Assembly: GCA_016716385.1 (NCBI GenBank)
Contig: JADJWL010000002.1
Coordinates: forward strand, 124,001 to 188,000
Source: Bryobacterales bacterium
GTDB taxonomy: Bacteria; Acidobacteriota; Terriglobia; Bryobacterales; Bryobacteraceae
Length of the DNA: 64,000 bases
Direction of reading: 5' to 3'
Part shown: positions 49,315-58,756 of the stretch, piece by piece
How the letters are laid out: each line of letters starts with the position of its first letter
Numbering within the stretch: the first letter of the stretch is position 1
Program-made: the position numbers and the translations under genes
The notes under the pieces: model-generated
Told to the model about the DNA's origin: nothing
The model's input: the letters and a program-made list of their open reading frames with translations, nothing else
Databases searched by the model: none

Positions 49315-50577
49315 CTAGAGGAGCCTGGCGGACGACCAGTGCGTACGGTACGCGCGGCGCACATAGAGGTTCGCTTCGGCGTCGCCGATGACGGTTTCAG
49401 TCCCCGGGTCGAACCGGAGATTGCGGCCGGTGCGGGCCACAATGTTCGCCAGGTGGCAGTGCAGGATGCTCAGGTGGCCGGTGGCAATGTCGGCGTTCGG
49501 TAGTTTGCGCGAGCGGACACAGTCGATGAAATTGCGCTGGTGGGTGTCCGGCTCGTTCGCGTCATCGTGCCGCACCAGCTTGCCGTCCCCATCGAACACC
49601 TTGAAGCCCCACCGGCGGTTGTAGCGCCCGATGTGCACCATGCCCTCGGTGCCGTACACGCCGACGCCGTTGTCGATTTCGTTCATGCCATACGGACTCC
49701 AGATGCGCATCTCCCAGATGAGCGCCTTGCCCGGATACTCGAACGTGACGTTCATGGTGTCGGGCGTCTGCTGGTCGTCGTCAAAGAAGAACTTGCCGCC
49801 CATGCCGCTGACCCGCGTGGGGACACCGGCGCCGAGAGCCCAGCGCGCGATGTCGAGCTGGTGGGCTCCGTCATTGCCGGCGTCGCCCGTTCCGAAGTGC
49901 CAGTGCCAGTGCCACTTGTAGTGGAAGCGGTTCTCGTTGAAGGGGATCCAGGGTGCGGGGCCGAGCCAGGTTTCATAGTCGACGCCGGGCGGAACCGGAC
50001 CGTCCTCTTTGTGCCCGATGTGGTCGCGCAGCTGGATATTCCAAGCCTTCGCCATGAGGACCTTGCCGATACCGCCGGCGCGGACGAAGTCGATGGCCCG
50101 CATGGTCGACGGGCGACTGCGGGACTGGGTGCCCAACTGGACGATGCGATTGCGGTGCCGGGCGGCGTCGACGATGAGGCGGCTTTCGCGGATATTGTGG
50201 GAGCCGGGTTTCTCGACGTAGACGTCCTTTCCGGCGTCGCACGCGAGGATCGCGGCGGCGGCGTGCCAGTGATCCGGCGTGGAGACGGAGACGGCGTGGA
50301 TGCCTTTATCGTCGAAGAGGCGTCGCATGTCGCCGGTGGTCCTGGGCTCGGGCAGGTTGAGCGTCCTGGTGAGCGCCAGAGCCTTCTCGAGGGAACCCTG
50401 GTCGGCGTCGCAGAGGAAACCGATGCGCAGGCCAGGGACTTGGGCGAAATCCCGGATCAAGGCGCGGCCGCGGCCGCCGACGCCAATCATGCCGATAGAA
50501 ATTTCGTCATTGGCGGACCGGGTGACAGTGGGCGCGGCCGCCGCGGCGGCAGTTCCAAGGAAGAGTCGGCGGTTCAT
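49315..50577 (-). CDS. Tat-exported Gfo/Idh/MocA-family oxidoreductase
   Basis: 420 residues from ATG 50577 (the longer frame to 50988 has no signal features). Signal: MNRRLFLGTAAAAAAPTVTR. Rossmann motif IGMIGVGGRGRALIRDFAQV; EKP motif VYVEKPGSHNIRESRLIVDA; C-terminal domain with WLGPAPWIPFNENRFHYKWH, WHFGTGDAGNDGAHQLDIAR. Exported GFO/IDH/MocA proteins of this size are numerous in Solibacter and Planctomycetes and probably act on periplasmic sugars or glycosides with a tightly bound cofactor. It splits the formate dehydrogenase structural genes from fdhE but is on the other strand and is not part of that operon. Confidence 0.9.
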   Translation of the reverse strand: MNRRLFLGTAAAAAAPTVTRSANDEISIGMIGVGGRGRALIRDFAQVPGLRIGFLCDADQGSLEKALALTRTLNLPEPRTTGDMRRLFDDKGIHAVSVSTPDHWHAAAAILACDAGKDVYVEKPGSHNIRESRLIVDAARHRNRIVQLGTQSRSRPSTMRAIDFVRAGGIGKVLMAKAWNIQLRDHIGHKEDGPVPPGVDYETWLGPAPWIPFNENRFHYKWHWHWHFGTGDAGNDGAHQLDIARWALGAGVPTRVSGMGGKFFFDDDQQTPDTMNVTFEYPGKALIWEMRIWSPYGMNEIDNGVGVYGTEGMVHIGRYNRRWGFKVFDGDGKLVRHDDANEPDTHQRNFIDCVRSRKLPNADIATGHLSILHCHLANIVARTGRNLRFDPGTETVIGDAEANLYVRRAYRTHWSSARLL

Positions 50578-50742
50578 GGGCGGGTGCTCTTCAAGATCGT
50601 AACCGCGGCGCGCGCAATGGGCAAGTCCGGGGCGAGTGGCATCCACGCGCGCATTGCCGGGTTTGGGTGCGTCCAGGCTGGGCTGCATCGCACGGTTGGA
50701 AGATACAATGGAATCCGTCTCAGGACAGAGCGAGCTACCCGC

Positions 50743-51423
50743 ATGAATCCATCTAAGGCGTCCGAAGGACCCGGCGTGCAGGATCGGATCGAGCGCGCGC
50801 TTGCCCTTCGAGACCGTTACCCTGAAGCGCGCGAAGCGCTGGAGTTCTACGCGGCAATTGCCGGCTTCCGGGGCGACTGGCAGGACCTGCGCGCGGTCGT
50901 GGCCGCCAAGGGACCGTCCCTGTTGCGGGAGGCCGCCGGGCTGGTGAGCGAGATCGAGTTCAAAGCCGCTGTGGACCGCTATCTGCATGGCGAAGACCGC
51001 GAGTCGCCCGCGAGTTTTTTCGCGCGTGTCATGCTACGGCACAGCCTGCCCAAGGCAGCGAGTCCTCACGCCAACCGCTGTCCGCATTGCGGCGGAGTGC
51101 CGCAATGCGGGTGCATGCGTCCCGAAGGGCACGGCTCGGCGTTCTTCCTTGTGTGCAACGTGTGCGCGTCCGAATGGGCTTTTCCTCGCGCACAGTGCCC
51201 AGTTTGCGGCGAGATGGACCGCGCCGTGTTCTACGGCAGCGAACGCATGGACCACATCCAGGTGCAGGTCTGCGAACACTGCAACCGCTACTTCCATGTG
51301 ATCCACGCCGGGAAGGATCCGCGGGCGGTCCCCGAGGCGGACGAGGTCGCAGCCATCGCGCTCGATGTGTGGGCGCACGAACAGGGTTGGGACAAGATTC
51401 TGCCCAACCTGATCGGGATCTAG
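50743..51423 (+). CDS. fdhE: Formate dehydrogenase accessory protein FdhE
   Basis: 226 residues from ATG 50743. Four zinc-type Cys pairs in the middle and end: RCPHCGGVPQCGCMRPEGHG, FFLVCNVCASEWAFPRAQCP with VCGEMD, and VQVCEHCNRYFHVIHAGKD, the FdhE pattern of rubredoxin-like knuckles. N-terminal helices (RIERALALRDRYPEAREALE) are as in the family. FdhE is needed to activate the respiratory, Tat-exported formate dehydrogenases, consistent with the Sec-containing fdnGHI upstream. Its last codon overlaps the convergent ceramidase-like pseudogene (stop codons share bases 51421-51422). Confidence 0.9.
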   Translation: MNPSKASEGPGVQDRIERALALRDRYPEAREALEFYAAIAGFRGDWQDLRAVVAAKGPSLLREAAGLVSEIEFKAAVDRYLHGEDRESPASFFARVMLRHSLPKAASPHANRCPHCGGVPQCGCMRPEGHGSAFFLVCNVCASEWAFPRAQCPVCGEMDRAVFYGSERMDHIQVQVCEHCNRYFHVIHAGKDPRAVPEADEVAAIALDVWAHEQGWDKILPNLIGI

Positions 51424-52647
51424 CGCCGGCGGGCTGGAGGCGCGAGCGTGGCGAACAGTTCCATCAACGTATCGGTGATCTTCACTGACGCCTGCTTCTC
51501 CAGGTTGTTCGTGCCGAGCCAGGTTTCATAGCCGCCGAGCAAGTGCTGTTCGGGCGTCGGCAGATAGCCGTAGTGGCCGTTGGCAAGCTCAATTGTGAAG
51601 GTCGGCTTGGTCGACGAAACGCCGGGCGCGATCGAGTTCCTCAGGGGTCGGCTTCCTGTAGCGCAGCGGCAGTTCACGCTGGGCTGCGCCAAGCGGGACA
51701 TCGCGCTGGTAGGTGACCGTCTTGAGGGCGGTTTCCGCCTCCGATGCGAGCCGCCCGGCGACTTCACGAATCCGCTCGTACGGCGCTTTGCGCGGGCGGG
51801 GCGTGACGAAGTTCGTGTTGTTCACGTCGCCGCTGGTTCCGTTCGACAGCATCGCGACGAACTTCGGATTCCCCGGCGCCAGTTTCTGTTCCATCGTGCG
51901 GGCGAATTCGCCGAAGTAGTCGGCCGAAAGCTCGGGTCCGGGGACGCCACCGACGTAATGCAGGGAGTAGTTCCCCAGCAGCGCAATCGGCTGTCCGGAT
52001 GTGGAGCGCACGGAGACGATCCAGAACTGCGGATCGATGGGTCCGGCGGGCTTCACCAGGTCCGGGCTGCCGGCGCCGGGATTCATACGCACCTTGTCGT
52101 CTTTGCCGCCGAACGGGTTCATCGACATCGTGCCTTCTTTGAGAAACCAGCGGCGGTTGTTCAGTTCCTCGGGAATCTCGCGCACGGCCCAACCCACTTC
52201 CGCCGGTTCCAGGCGCGCGTGCGCGAGCGTGACGGCTTCTGCGATCTGGCGCGTCAGGTAGGCCGTGTAGCGGCCCTCTTTGTCGGTGGGCTGCAGCGGG
52301 TACGCGGGAGGGCCGGAGTGCATGTGCGTGGCGGACATCAGCATGCGGTCGGCGGGAATGCCGGTGCGCTCCTGCGCCATGCGTTTGGCGGCGTCGAGCA
52401 CGGGCCGCTTGACGAAACAACTATCGATCACGACGATCGCGACCGGACCCTTGCCATCGTCGAAGACCACGGCGCGCGCCATGAGCGGGTCGTGAGCCTG
52501 GCTCGAAAGCGTCAGGCCGAAATTGCCGATCACCTGGACCGGCCATTCAAGCGGGGTGATGTCCAGCGCGGCGGCGCCGGCGCGCAGGGCCGCGGAAGCC
52601 GGCAAAGAGAAAGCGAGAAGAGACAGGAGAAGGAAACGGAAAGTCAT
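51420..52647 (-). pseudogene. Neutral ceramidase-like exported protein with internal deletion
   Basis: The frame from ATG 52647 has a signal peptide (MTFRFLLLSLLAFSLPASAA) and ceramidase N-terminal features: RAGAAALDITPLEWPVQVIG, VIDSCFVKRPVLDAAKR, MLMSATHMHSGPPAYPLQPT and NYSLHYVGGVPGPELSADYF. After RARRFVDQADLHN it stops at 51589. The normal C-terminal part is in another frame from about 51610: KPTFTIELANGHYGYLPTPE, QHLLGGYETWLGTNN, ending at 51420. Relatives have about 55-60 residues between these parts, so an internal deletion that also shifted the frame removed them near 51605-51620. The product would be inactive. The match to neutral/alkaline non-lysosomal ceramidases is clear. Confidence 0.8.
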
Positions 52648-52704
52648 TGCACACCTGGGTTCGGGTTGCCTGCCACTGTATCACGGAGCTTGGGACAGAA
52701 ACAC

Positions 52705-53155
52705 TCACCGGGAAGCGTCGCGGGGATGAAGGACTGACATGTCAGGGTAGCGAGCGAAGTCCCGGCCGTTCAGAGTCAACACCCGCGAAACACCGTGCAC
52801 CAGCATGGCGGCAACCAGCTTCGCGTCGTGCACCTGAACACCGGTAACAGAGTGAGCAACGACGATCCTCCGCCACTCGTCGTGAACGCGCTCGCTCTCA
52901 GGCAGCAACTGGAATTGGCTCTCAATCACCCCTCGCCCGGGCATCAGTCTCCGCCGGTGTCAGACCGAACCCATTCGCCGACGCCGGGCGTGTGCACACA
53001 TTCCAGAACTCCACCAAGTTCTGAGAAGTGATGCACAGGGTCTCGCCCCGCGACGTCAGAGTCTCGACGGCCTCTCGAACGAGGATGTAATCCGGGTCCG
53101 TTTGCTCCAGCAGCCGCAGAAGAATGTTGGTGTCGATCAGACGGGCACTTCTGCT
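52705..53155 (-). pseudogene. PIN-domain (VapC-type) toxin with a one-base frameshift
   Basis: Reading leftward after the antitoxin stop, the frame gives SARLIDTNILLRLLEQTDPD, YILVREAVETLTSRGETLCI, TSQNLVEFWNVCTRPASANG, then stops after ETDARARGD. If one G of a GGGG run (plus-strand CCCC at 52929-52932) is dropped, it continues RVIESQFQLLPESERVHDEW, VTGVQVHDAKLVAAMLVHGV, LTLNGRDFARYPDMSVLHP. The joined protein has the PIN acidic residues (DTN, HDA, NGRDFARY). A start codon in this frame is not evident. So the toxin is broken in this sequence, or the base is a sequencing error. Confidence 0.7.
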
Positions 53156-53407
53156 TCAGTCGTGATCCTGATAGATCGTCTCGCGGCTAAACGCAGACGA
53201 AGGCAGATGAGGAAGATCATTACCCATCGCGGCAAGTGCGTCGAGCGCGGCGCGAAGATCTTCAAGGCTCACTGCGGCTGAGGGAGCGGCCTGAGCAAGG
53301 TCTTCGAGGACCTGCCGCAGGTAAGAATCAAGCGAGAGTCCTCGCGCCTCCGCCTGAGCGGCGAGGTTCGCTTCGATCTCCGGCCTCAGTTCCAAGTAGA
53401 CCGTCAT
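53156..53407 (-). CDS. Antitoxin of a VapBC-like module
   Basis: 83 residues. The N-terminus TVYLELRPEIEANLAAQAEA, RGLSLDSYLRQVLEDLAQAA reads as a ribbon-helix-helix DNA-binding domain (beta strand plus two helices); the C-terminal tail (DLPHLPSSAFSRETIYQDHD) is flexible and acidic, as in VapB-type antitoxins that wrap the toxin. It directly precedes the PIN-domain frame, the standard antitoxin-toxin order. It likely represses this operon. The antitoxin is intact although the toxin frame is interrupted, so the module may be inactive. Confidence 0.78.
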   Translation of the reverse strand: MTVYLELRPEIEANLAAQAEARGLSLDSYLRQVLEDLAQAAPSAAVSLEDLRAALDALAAMGNDLPHLPSSAFSRETIYQDHD

Positions 53408-53480
53408 CCTGCCTGGATTATCTCACTTCCGGAAAGGGGAGCCACAGGTGCCGGTGCCCACCCGGTAGTACGATGAGAAG

Positions 53481-56400
53481 ATGTGGGGTTTGGCGCTCCT
53501 TTGGCTGTGCGCGGCGCCTTGGATGTGGGCCGCGCCGCCCATCGACTTTCAGAAGACGATTCGACCGATCCTGTCCGATGCCTGTTTTCAGTGCCACGGC
53601 CCGGATGCTTCGACCCGGATGGCCGGCCTGCGGCTGGACATTAAGTCAGCGGCGTTCGAGGCCGGGAAACGCGGCGCGGCAATTGTTCCGGGCAAGCCGG
53701 AACAAAGCCTGCTCTACCAGCGCATCATTGAGGAGCGTCCGGCGCGGCGCATGCCGCCCGCGTCCGCACACAAGACCCTCACGGCCGAACAGATCGATCT
53801 GCTCAAGCAGTGGATTGCCCAGGGCGCGCCGTGGCAGGAGCATTGGGCGTATGCAGCACCGGTGCCGCCGAAGCTGCCTGCCGTCAAAGACGCCGCCTGG
53901 GTGCGGACGCGCATCGACCGCTTCGTCCTGGCGGAACTGGAAGCGCGCGGACTCTCGCCCGCTCCCGAAGCGGACCGGCGGACGCTGATCCGGCGGGTGG
54001 CGCTGGATCTGACCGGTCTGCCTCCCCATCCCACTGACGCCGAGATCTTCGCCCGCGACCGCGACCCGAAGGCCTACGAGAAGATGGTCGACCGCTACCT
54101 CGCCTCGCCCGCCTATGGCGAGCACCGCGGGCGTTACTGGCTCGACGCGGCGCGCTACGCCGATACGCACGGCATCCACGTCGACAACTACCGCGAGATG
54201 TGGCCGTACCGCGACTGGGTGATCGCGGCCTTCAACCGGAACCTGCCTTTCGATCAGTTCACGATCGAGCAACTGGCGGGCGACATGCTGCCGAACCCCA
54301 CCCTGGATCAGCGCATCGCCACCGGCTTCCACCGCTGCAACGTGACCACCAACGAAGCGGGCATCATCGAGGACGAGTACGCCGAGATTTATGCGAAGGA
54401 CCGCGCCGAAACAACCGCCGCGGTGTGGATGGGGCTCACGGTCGGCTGTGCGGCGTGCCACGACCACAAGTTCGATCCGATTCCGCAGAAAGATTTCTAC
54501 GCGCTCGGCGCCTTCTTCCGCAACACGACGCAGAAGGTGATGGATGACAATATCCCGGACACGCCGCCGATTGTGCTCGTGCCGCGGATGGAGGACCGGG
54601 ACCGGTGGCAGGAGGTCAGCCGGCGCCTTACAGAGATCCGCGACGAGCTGCCACGAGTCCGCGAGCAGGCCGTTCCGGCCTTTGGGCAATGGCGCACGGG
54701 TTTCCGCAGCCCGCAAGCGCCGAAGCCGCTCGAAGCGGGCGCCGAGTTGTACGCGGCCGAAACCGCAGGTCTGGCCGCGGCTGCGCCGTCTCTCGCCAGG
54801 CTCGATGCGTCCAACGTGGCGAACCGGCAGGGCCTGTTCCTCACGAGCGATGAGGGCGTCGCTGTGGAGAGCGCGCCGGCTCTGGACGCGGACAAGCCGT
54901 TCTCGCTCGCGGTGAGCTTCTATTTCCCGAAGGCCGAGCAGCGCTATTCAATCGCCCGCCACCGGGACAGCAAGGACAAGGGCCGCGGCTGGGAGTTGAG
55001 TGTCGGCGCGCGCGTCGTGCAGTTCGACCTTGTGGGCGACGACGGCAAGGGCATCCAGATCCGCGCCGGCCATCTCGAGCAGATCCAGCACGGCACATGG
55101 AACCACGTCGTCATCACCTACGACGGCAGCCGCCACCAGTCGGGCCTGGCCCTCTACCAGCAGGGCCGCGCCATTCCGACGCAGGGCCGGGGCAATATCA
55201 ACCTCGACCTCCAGGGCACCATTGCGGTGGACAAACCGCTGCTGCTGGGGGCGTCCCTGAAGGAAGGGGCGATCGCCGACTTCCGCATCTTCGGCCGGAT
55301 GCTGACCGAGGGCGAGGCGTACCTTCTCAGCCAGTGGCCCGCGATCGAAGCGGCCCTTCCCAACCCAGCCACAGCCGGCCGCGAGGCGATGCTGACGTAT
55401 TTCGTGTTCAATGACCACGAGCCCTACCGGCGGCTCACGCGGGAACTCGCGCAGTTGAACATCGAGGCGCGCAGCATCGCGCGGCGTGGCGCGATCACGC
55501 ACGTGATGCACGAGCGCGACGATGCCTCGCCGCACGCCTGGATTCTGCACCGCGGCGCGTACGATCAGCGGCGGGACAAGGTCGATGCGGCGACGCCAAC
55601 CATTCTGCCACCCATCCCGCCGGATCTGCCGCGCAACCGGATGGGGCTGGCCCAATGGCTGTTCCGCCCGGAGAATCCGCTCACGGCGAGGGTGACGGTG
55701 AACCGGATGTGGCAGGAAATCTTCGGGACGGGCCTCGTCAGGACGCCCGATGACTTCGGCAGCCAGGGCGAACCTCCCGTCAACCAGGCGCTGCTCGACT
55801 GGCTGGCCGTCGACTTCCGGGAGAACGGTTGGGATGTGAAGCACTTCTACCGGCAGATCCTGCTGTCGGCTGCCTACCGCCAGTCCGCCGCGCTGACCCC
55901 GGAGAAGCTGGCACGCGATCCGGACAACCGCTACCTCAGCCGCGGCCCGCGCTTCCGCATGGACGCCGAAATGATTCGGGACTACGCGCTTGCCGCAAGC
56001 GGCCTGCTGCTTCCGGAGATCGGCGGCCCGAGCGTGAGACCGTACCAGCCCGAAGGCGTCTGGGAAGCTGTGGCGATGGTGGGGTCGAACACGCGCAACT
56101 ACAAGCGCGACGACGGGAAGAATTGTACCGCCGGAGTCTCTATACCTTCTGGAAGCGCAGTGCACCACCGGCGTCGCTCGACATCTTCAACGCTCCGACC
56201 CGGGAGGCGTGCACGGTCCGCCGCGAGCGCACGAACACGCCTCTTCAAGCGCTGGTCACCATGAACGATACGCAGTTCTTCGAAGCGGCGCGCGTGTTGG
56301 CCGAGCAGGCGTATTGGGCGGCGTCGGATGGCAACGGGCGCATTGACTTCCTCTCGCGGCGCCTGCTGTCGCGCTTCCTCGACGACAAAGAGCGCGAAAT

Positions 56401-56578
56401 CGCCGTTCGCGCCTACCAGGACTACTTGCGCTACTACGACGCGAATCCGCGGGATGCGCGGAAGCTGCTCGGGACCGGCGAAGCGCCGCAAAACCCGCGG
56501 GCGAACGCGGTGGAGACCGCGGCGCTGGCCATGCTGGCAAACCAGATGTTCAACCTGGACGAGGTGCTGACGAAATGA
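53481..56578 (+). pseudogene. DUF1549/DUF1553 Planctomycete-type cytochrome c protein with a frameshift near the end
   Basis: Signal MWGLALLWLCAAPWMWAAPP, a PSCyt1 heme site CFQCHGPDASTRMAG, the DUF1549 core (LDLTGLPPHPTDAEIF, QLAGDMLPNPTLDQRIATGF) with a second CAACHDHKFDPIPQ, a LamG-like middle (about 450-600, FSLAVSFYFPKAEQRYSIAR), then DUF1553 (NRMGLAQWLFRPENPLTARV). At GGG 56115-56117 one G seems missing: inserting it restores ELYRRSLYTFWKRSAPPASL, TNTPLQALVTMNDTQFFEAA to the stop at 56578, which overlaps the start of the DUF1501 gene (ATGA). As given, the frame ends at 56264. Such proteins act with DUF1501 partners on extracellular substrates. Confidence 0.88.
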
Positions 56579-58110
56579 GCGTGCACGAAAACGGCGGACA
56601 CGTTTCTCCGAAGCTGGCGGCGCTCGACCGCGAGACGCACCGGCGGTTTCCTCGCGGCACCCACCCGGTCGACGCCCTGGCGCAGCAGATGGCCGCGGAA
56701 GAGACCCGGCGGCGCTTCTTCGGCCGGGGGCTGCAAGGCATCGGCGCACTCGCGCTCGGCTCGCTGCCCGGCGGACGGTCGGACGCGGCTACCAGCGGCC
56801 TGCCGCATTTCCCACCCAAAGCGAAACGGTGCATCTACCTGCATTTGGTAGGCGCGCCGCCGCAGATGGAAACCTTCGACTACAAGCCGAAGATGGCGGA
56901 CTTTTTCGACAAGGACTTGCCGCCTTCGATCCAGATGGGCCAGCGCCTGACGACGATGACCAGCGGCCAGAGCCGCTTTCCTATCGCACCATCAGTCTTC
57001 AAGTTCGCCCGGCACGGCAAGAGCGGCGCATGGGTCTCCGAACTGCTGCCCTGGACCGCGAAGATGGTCGACGACATCGCGATCATCCGCTCGATGCACA
57101 CCGAGGCGATCAACCACGAGCCGGCCATCACGTTCTTCCAGACCGGCAACATGATCGCGGGACGGCCGTGTATCGGCTCGTGGATCAGCTATGGGCTCGG
57201 CAGCATGAACGAAGACCTGCCGACGTTCGTCGTGCTGCAGGCGAAGCACACGCATCCACGGGCGAACGTGCAGGCGATCTCAGCGCGCCTGTGGAGCGCC
57301 GGATTCCTGAGCGGCCAGTACTCCGGCGTCAGCCTGCGCAGTTCGGGCGACCCGGTGCTCTTCATCAACAACCCGGACGGCGTCCCGGCCGCGATGCGGC
57401 GGCGCATGCTGGACGCGCTCGGCGAGATGAACGAGATCGCATACCAAAAGCTGGCCGACCCGGAAACACGCACGCGCATCGCACAGTACGAAATGGCGTT
57501 CCGGATGCAGAGCTCGGTACCGGAGTTGACCGCGCTCGACAAGGAGCCGGAGTCCGTGCTGTCGATGTACGGCGACGAGGTCCGCACGCCGGGCACGTTC
57601 GCCCAGACGTGCCTGATGGCCCGGCGGCTCGCGGAACGGGGCGTGCGGTTTATCCAGGTCTATCACCGCGGGTGGGACGTCCACGGCAGCCTGCCCGAGG
57701 TGCTGCCGAGCCAGTGCAAGGATGTCGATCAGGCCTGCTATGCGTTGATTCAGGACTTGAAGCAGCGCGGCTTGCTGGACGAGACGCTGGTCATCTTCGC
57801 AGGCGAATTCGGCCGGACCATTTACTCACAGGGAAAACTCACGCCCACCGACTACGGCCGCGACCATCACCCGCGCTGCTTCAGCCTGTGGATGGCCGGC
57901 GGCGGCATCAAGGGCGGAGTGGTCCACGGCGAAACCGACGAGTTCAGCTACAACATCGTGGCGGACCCGGTGCATGTTCGCGACTTTCAGGCCACGATCC
58001 TGCATCTATTCGGTATAGACCATGACCGGTTCTCTCACCGGTATCAGGGTCTCGATGTGAAACTGACCGGCGTCGAGAAGGCTTCGCCGGTGCGCGCAAT
58101 TCTGGTTTAG
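56575..58110 (+). CDS. DUF1501 (sulfatase-like) exported protein
   Basis: 511 residues, coupled to the DUF1553 gene by ATGA. A Tat-like signal is internal (ETRRRFFGRGLQGIGALALG at about 43-62), preceded by a 40-residue lead that is usual in this family. The core has MHLVGAPPQ-type elements (KRCIYLHLVGAPPQMETFDY), DDIAIIRSMHTEAINHEPAI, VYHRGWDVHGSLPEVLPSQC and EFGRTIYSQGKLTPTDYGRD. DUF1501 is a sulfatase/alkaline-phosphatase-fold relative found with DUF1553 genes in Planctomycetes and Acidobacteria; the pair is thought to work on complex polysaccharides. The metal-binding Asp/His pattern is consistent, but catalysis is unproven. Confidence 0.92.
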   Translation: MSVHENGGHVSPKLAALDRETHRRFPRGTHPVDALAQQMAAEETRRRFFGRGLQGIGALALGSLPGGRSDAATSGLPHFPPKAKRCIYLHLVGAPPQMETFDYKPKMADFFDKDLPPSIQMGQRLTTMTSGQSRFPIAPSVFKFARHGKSGAWVSELLPWTAKMVDDIAIIRSMHTEAINHEPAITFFQTGNMIAGRPCIGSWISYGLGSMNEDLPTFVVLQAKHTHPRANVQAISARLWSAGFLSGQYSGVSLRSSGDPVLFINNPDGVPAAMRRRMLDALGEMNEIAYQKLADPETRTRIAQYEMAFRMQSSVPELTALDKEPESVLSMYGDEVRTPGTFAQTCLMARRLAERGVRFIQVYHRGWDVHGSLPEVLPSQCKDVDQACYALIQDLKQRGLLDETLVIFAGEFGRTIYSQGKLTPTDYGRDHHPRCFSLWMAGGGIKGGVVHGETDEFSYNIVADPVHVRDFQATILHLFGIDHDRFSHRYQGLDVKLTGVEKASPVRAILV

Positions 58111-58123
58111 GAAGACACGTGCC

Positions 58124-58756
58124 ATGCGACTGAAACGATCCGCTCTCCTGATTGCCGCGGCGGTCACCCTGTCCGCCGCGACCTTCCCCGACCCTCGATC
58201 CGACCTCGACAAGCAGTCCGGACGCCAGACGGCGGTGTTGGCGGGCGGCTGCTTCTGGTGCACGGAGGTTGTGTTCGAGCACCTGGCCGGCGTCGAGAAG
58301 GTGGTGTCCGGGTACGCCGGGGGCAAGGCATCGGACGCGAATTACAAGCTCGTCAGCGCCGGACGGACCGATCACGCCGAAGTCATCGAGGTCACCTACG
58401 ATCCGTCGCGCGTCACGTACGGCCAACTGTTGAAGGTCTTCTTCAGCGTCGCCCACGACCCCACGCAGTTGAACCGGCAGGGCCCGGACTACGGCAAACA
58501 ATACCGCTCGGCGGTGTTCTACAAGACTGAAGCGGAAAAGAAGGTCGTCGAAGCGTACATCGCGCAATTGAACGCCGCGAAGCTTTTCATGGACCCGATC
58601 GTCACAACGCTGGAGCCGCTCACGAAGTTCCACCCGGCCGAAGACTATCACCAGGACTTCGTAAAGAACAACCCCCGGCACGGCTATGTGGTGGTGAACG
58701 CGTGGCCGAAGGTCGAGAAGCTCAAGAAGCTCTATCCGGAGTGGGTGAAGAAATGA
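58124..58756 (+). CDS. msrA: Peptide methionine-(S)-S-oxide reductase, exported
   Basis: 210 residues. A signal peptide (SALLIAAAVTLSAATFPD) precedes the MsrA domain with the catalytic Cys in LAGGCFWCTEVVFEHLAGVE, VVSGYAGG, the conserved EVIEVTYDPSRVTYGQLLKV and FKHPT-like VAHDPTQLNRQGPDYGKQY. The end (HPAEDYHQDFVKNNPRHGYV) is complete. It repairs S-methionine sulfoxide in exported proteins. The start of msrB overlaps its stop (ATGA), giving a periplasmic Msr pair. It begins 13 bases after the DUF1501 stop. Confidence 0.95.
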   Translation: MRLKRSALLIAAAVTLSAATFPDPRSDLDKQSGRQTAVLAGGCFWCTEVVFEHLAGVEKVVSGYAGGKASDANYKLVSAGRTDHAEVIEVTYDPSRVTYGQLLKVFFSVAHDPTQLNRQGPDYGKQYRSAVFYKTEAEKKVVEAYIAQLNAAKLFMDPIVTTLEPLTKFHPAEDYHQDFVKNNPRHGYVVVNAWPKVEKLKKLYPEWVKK

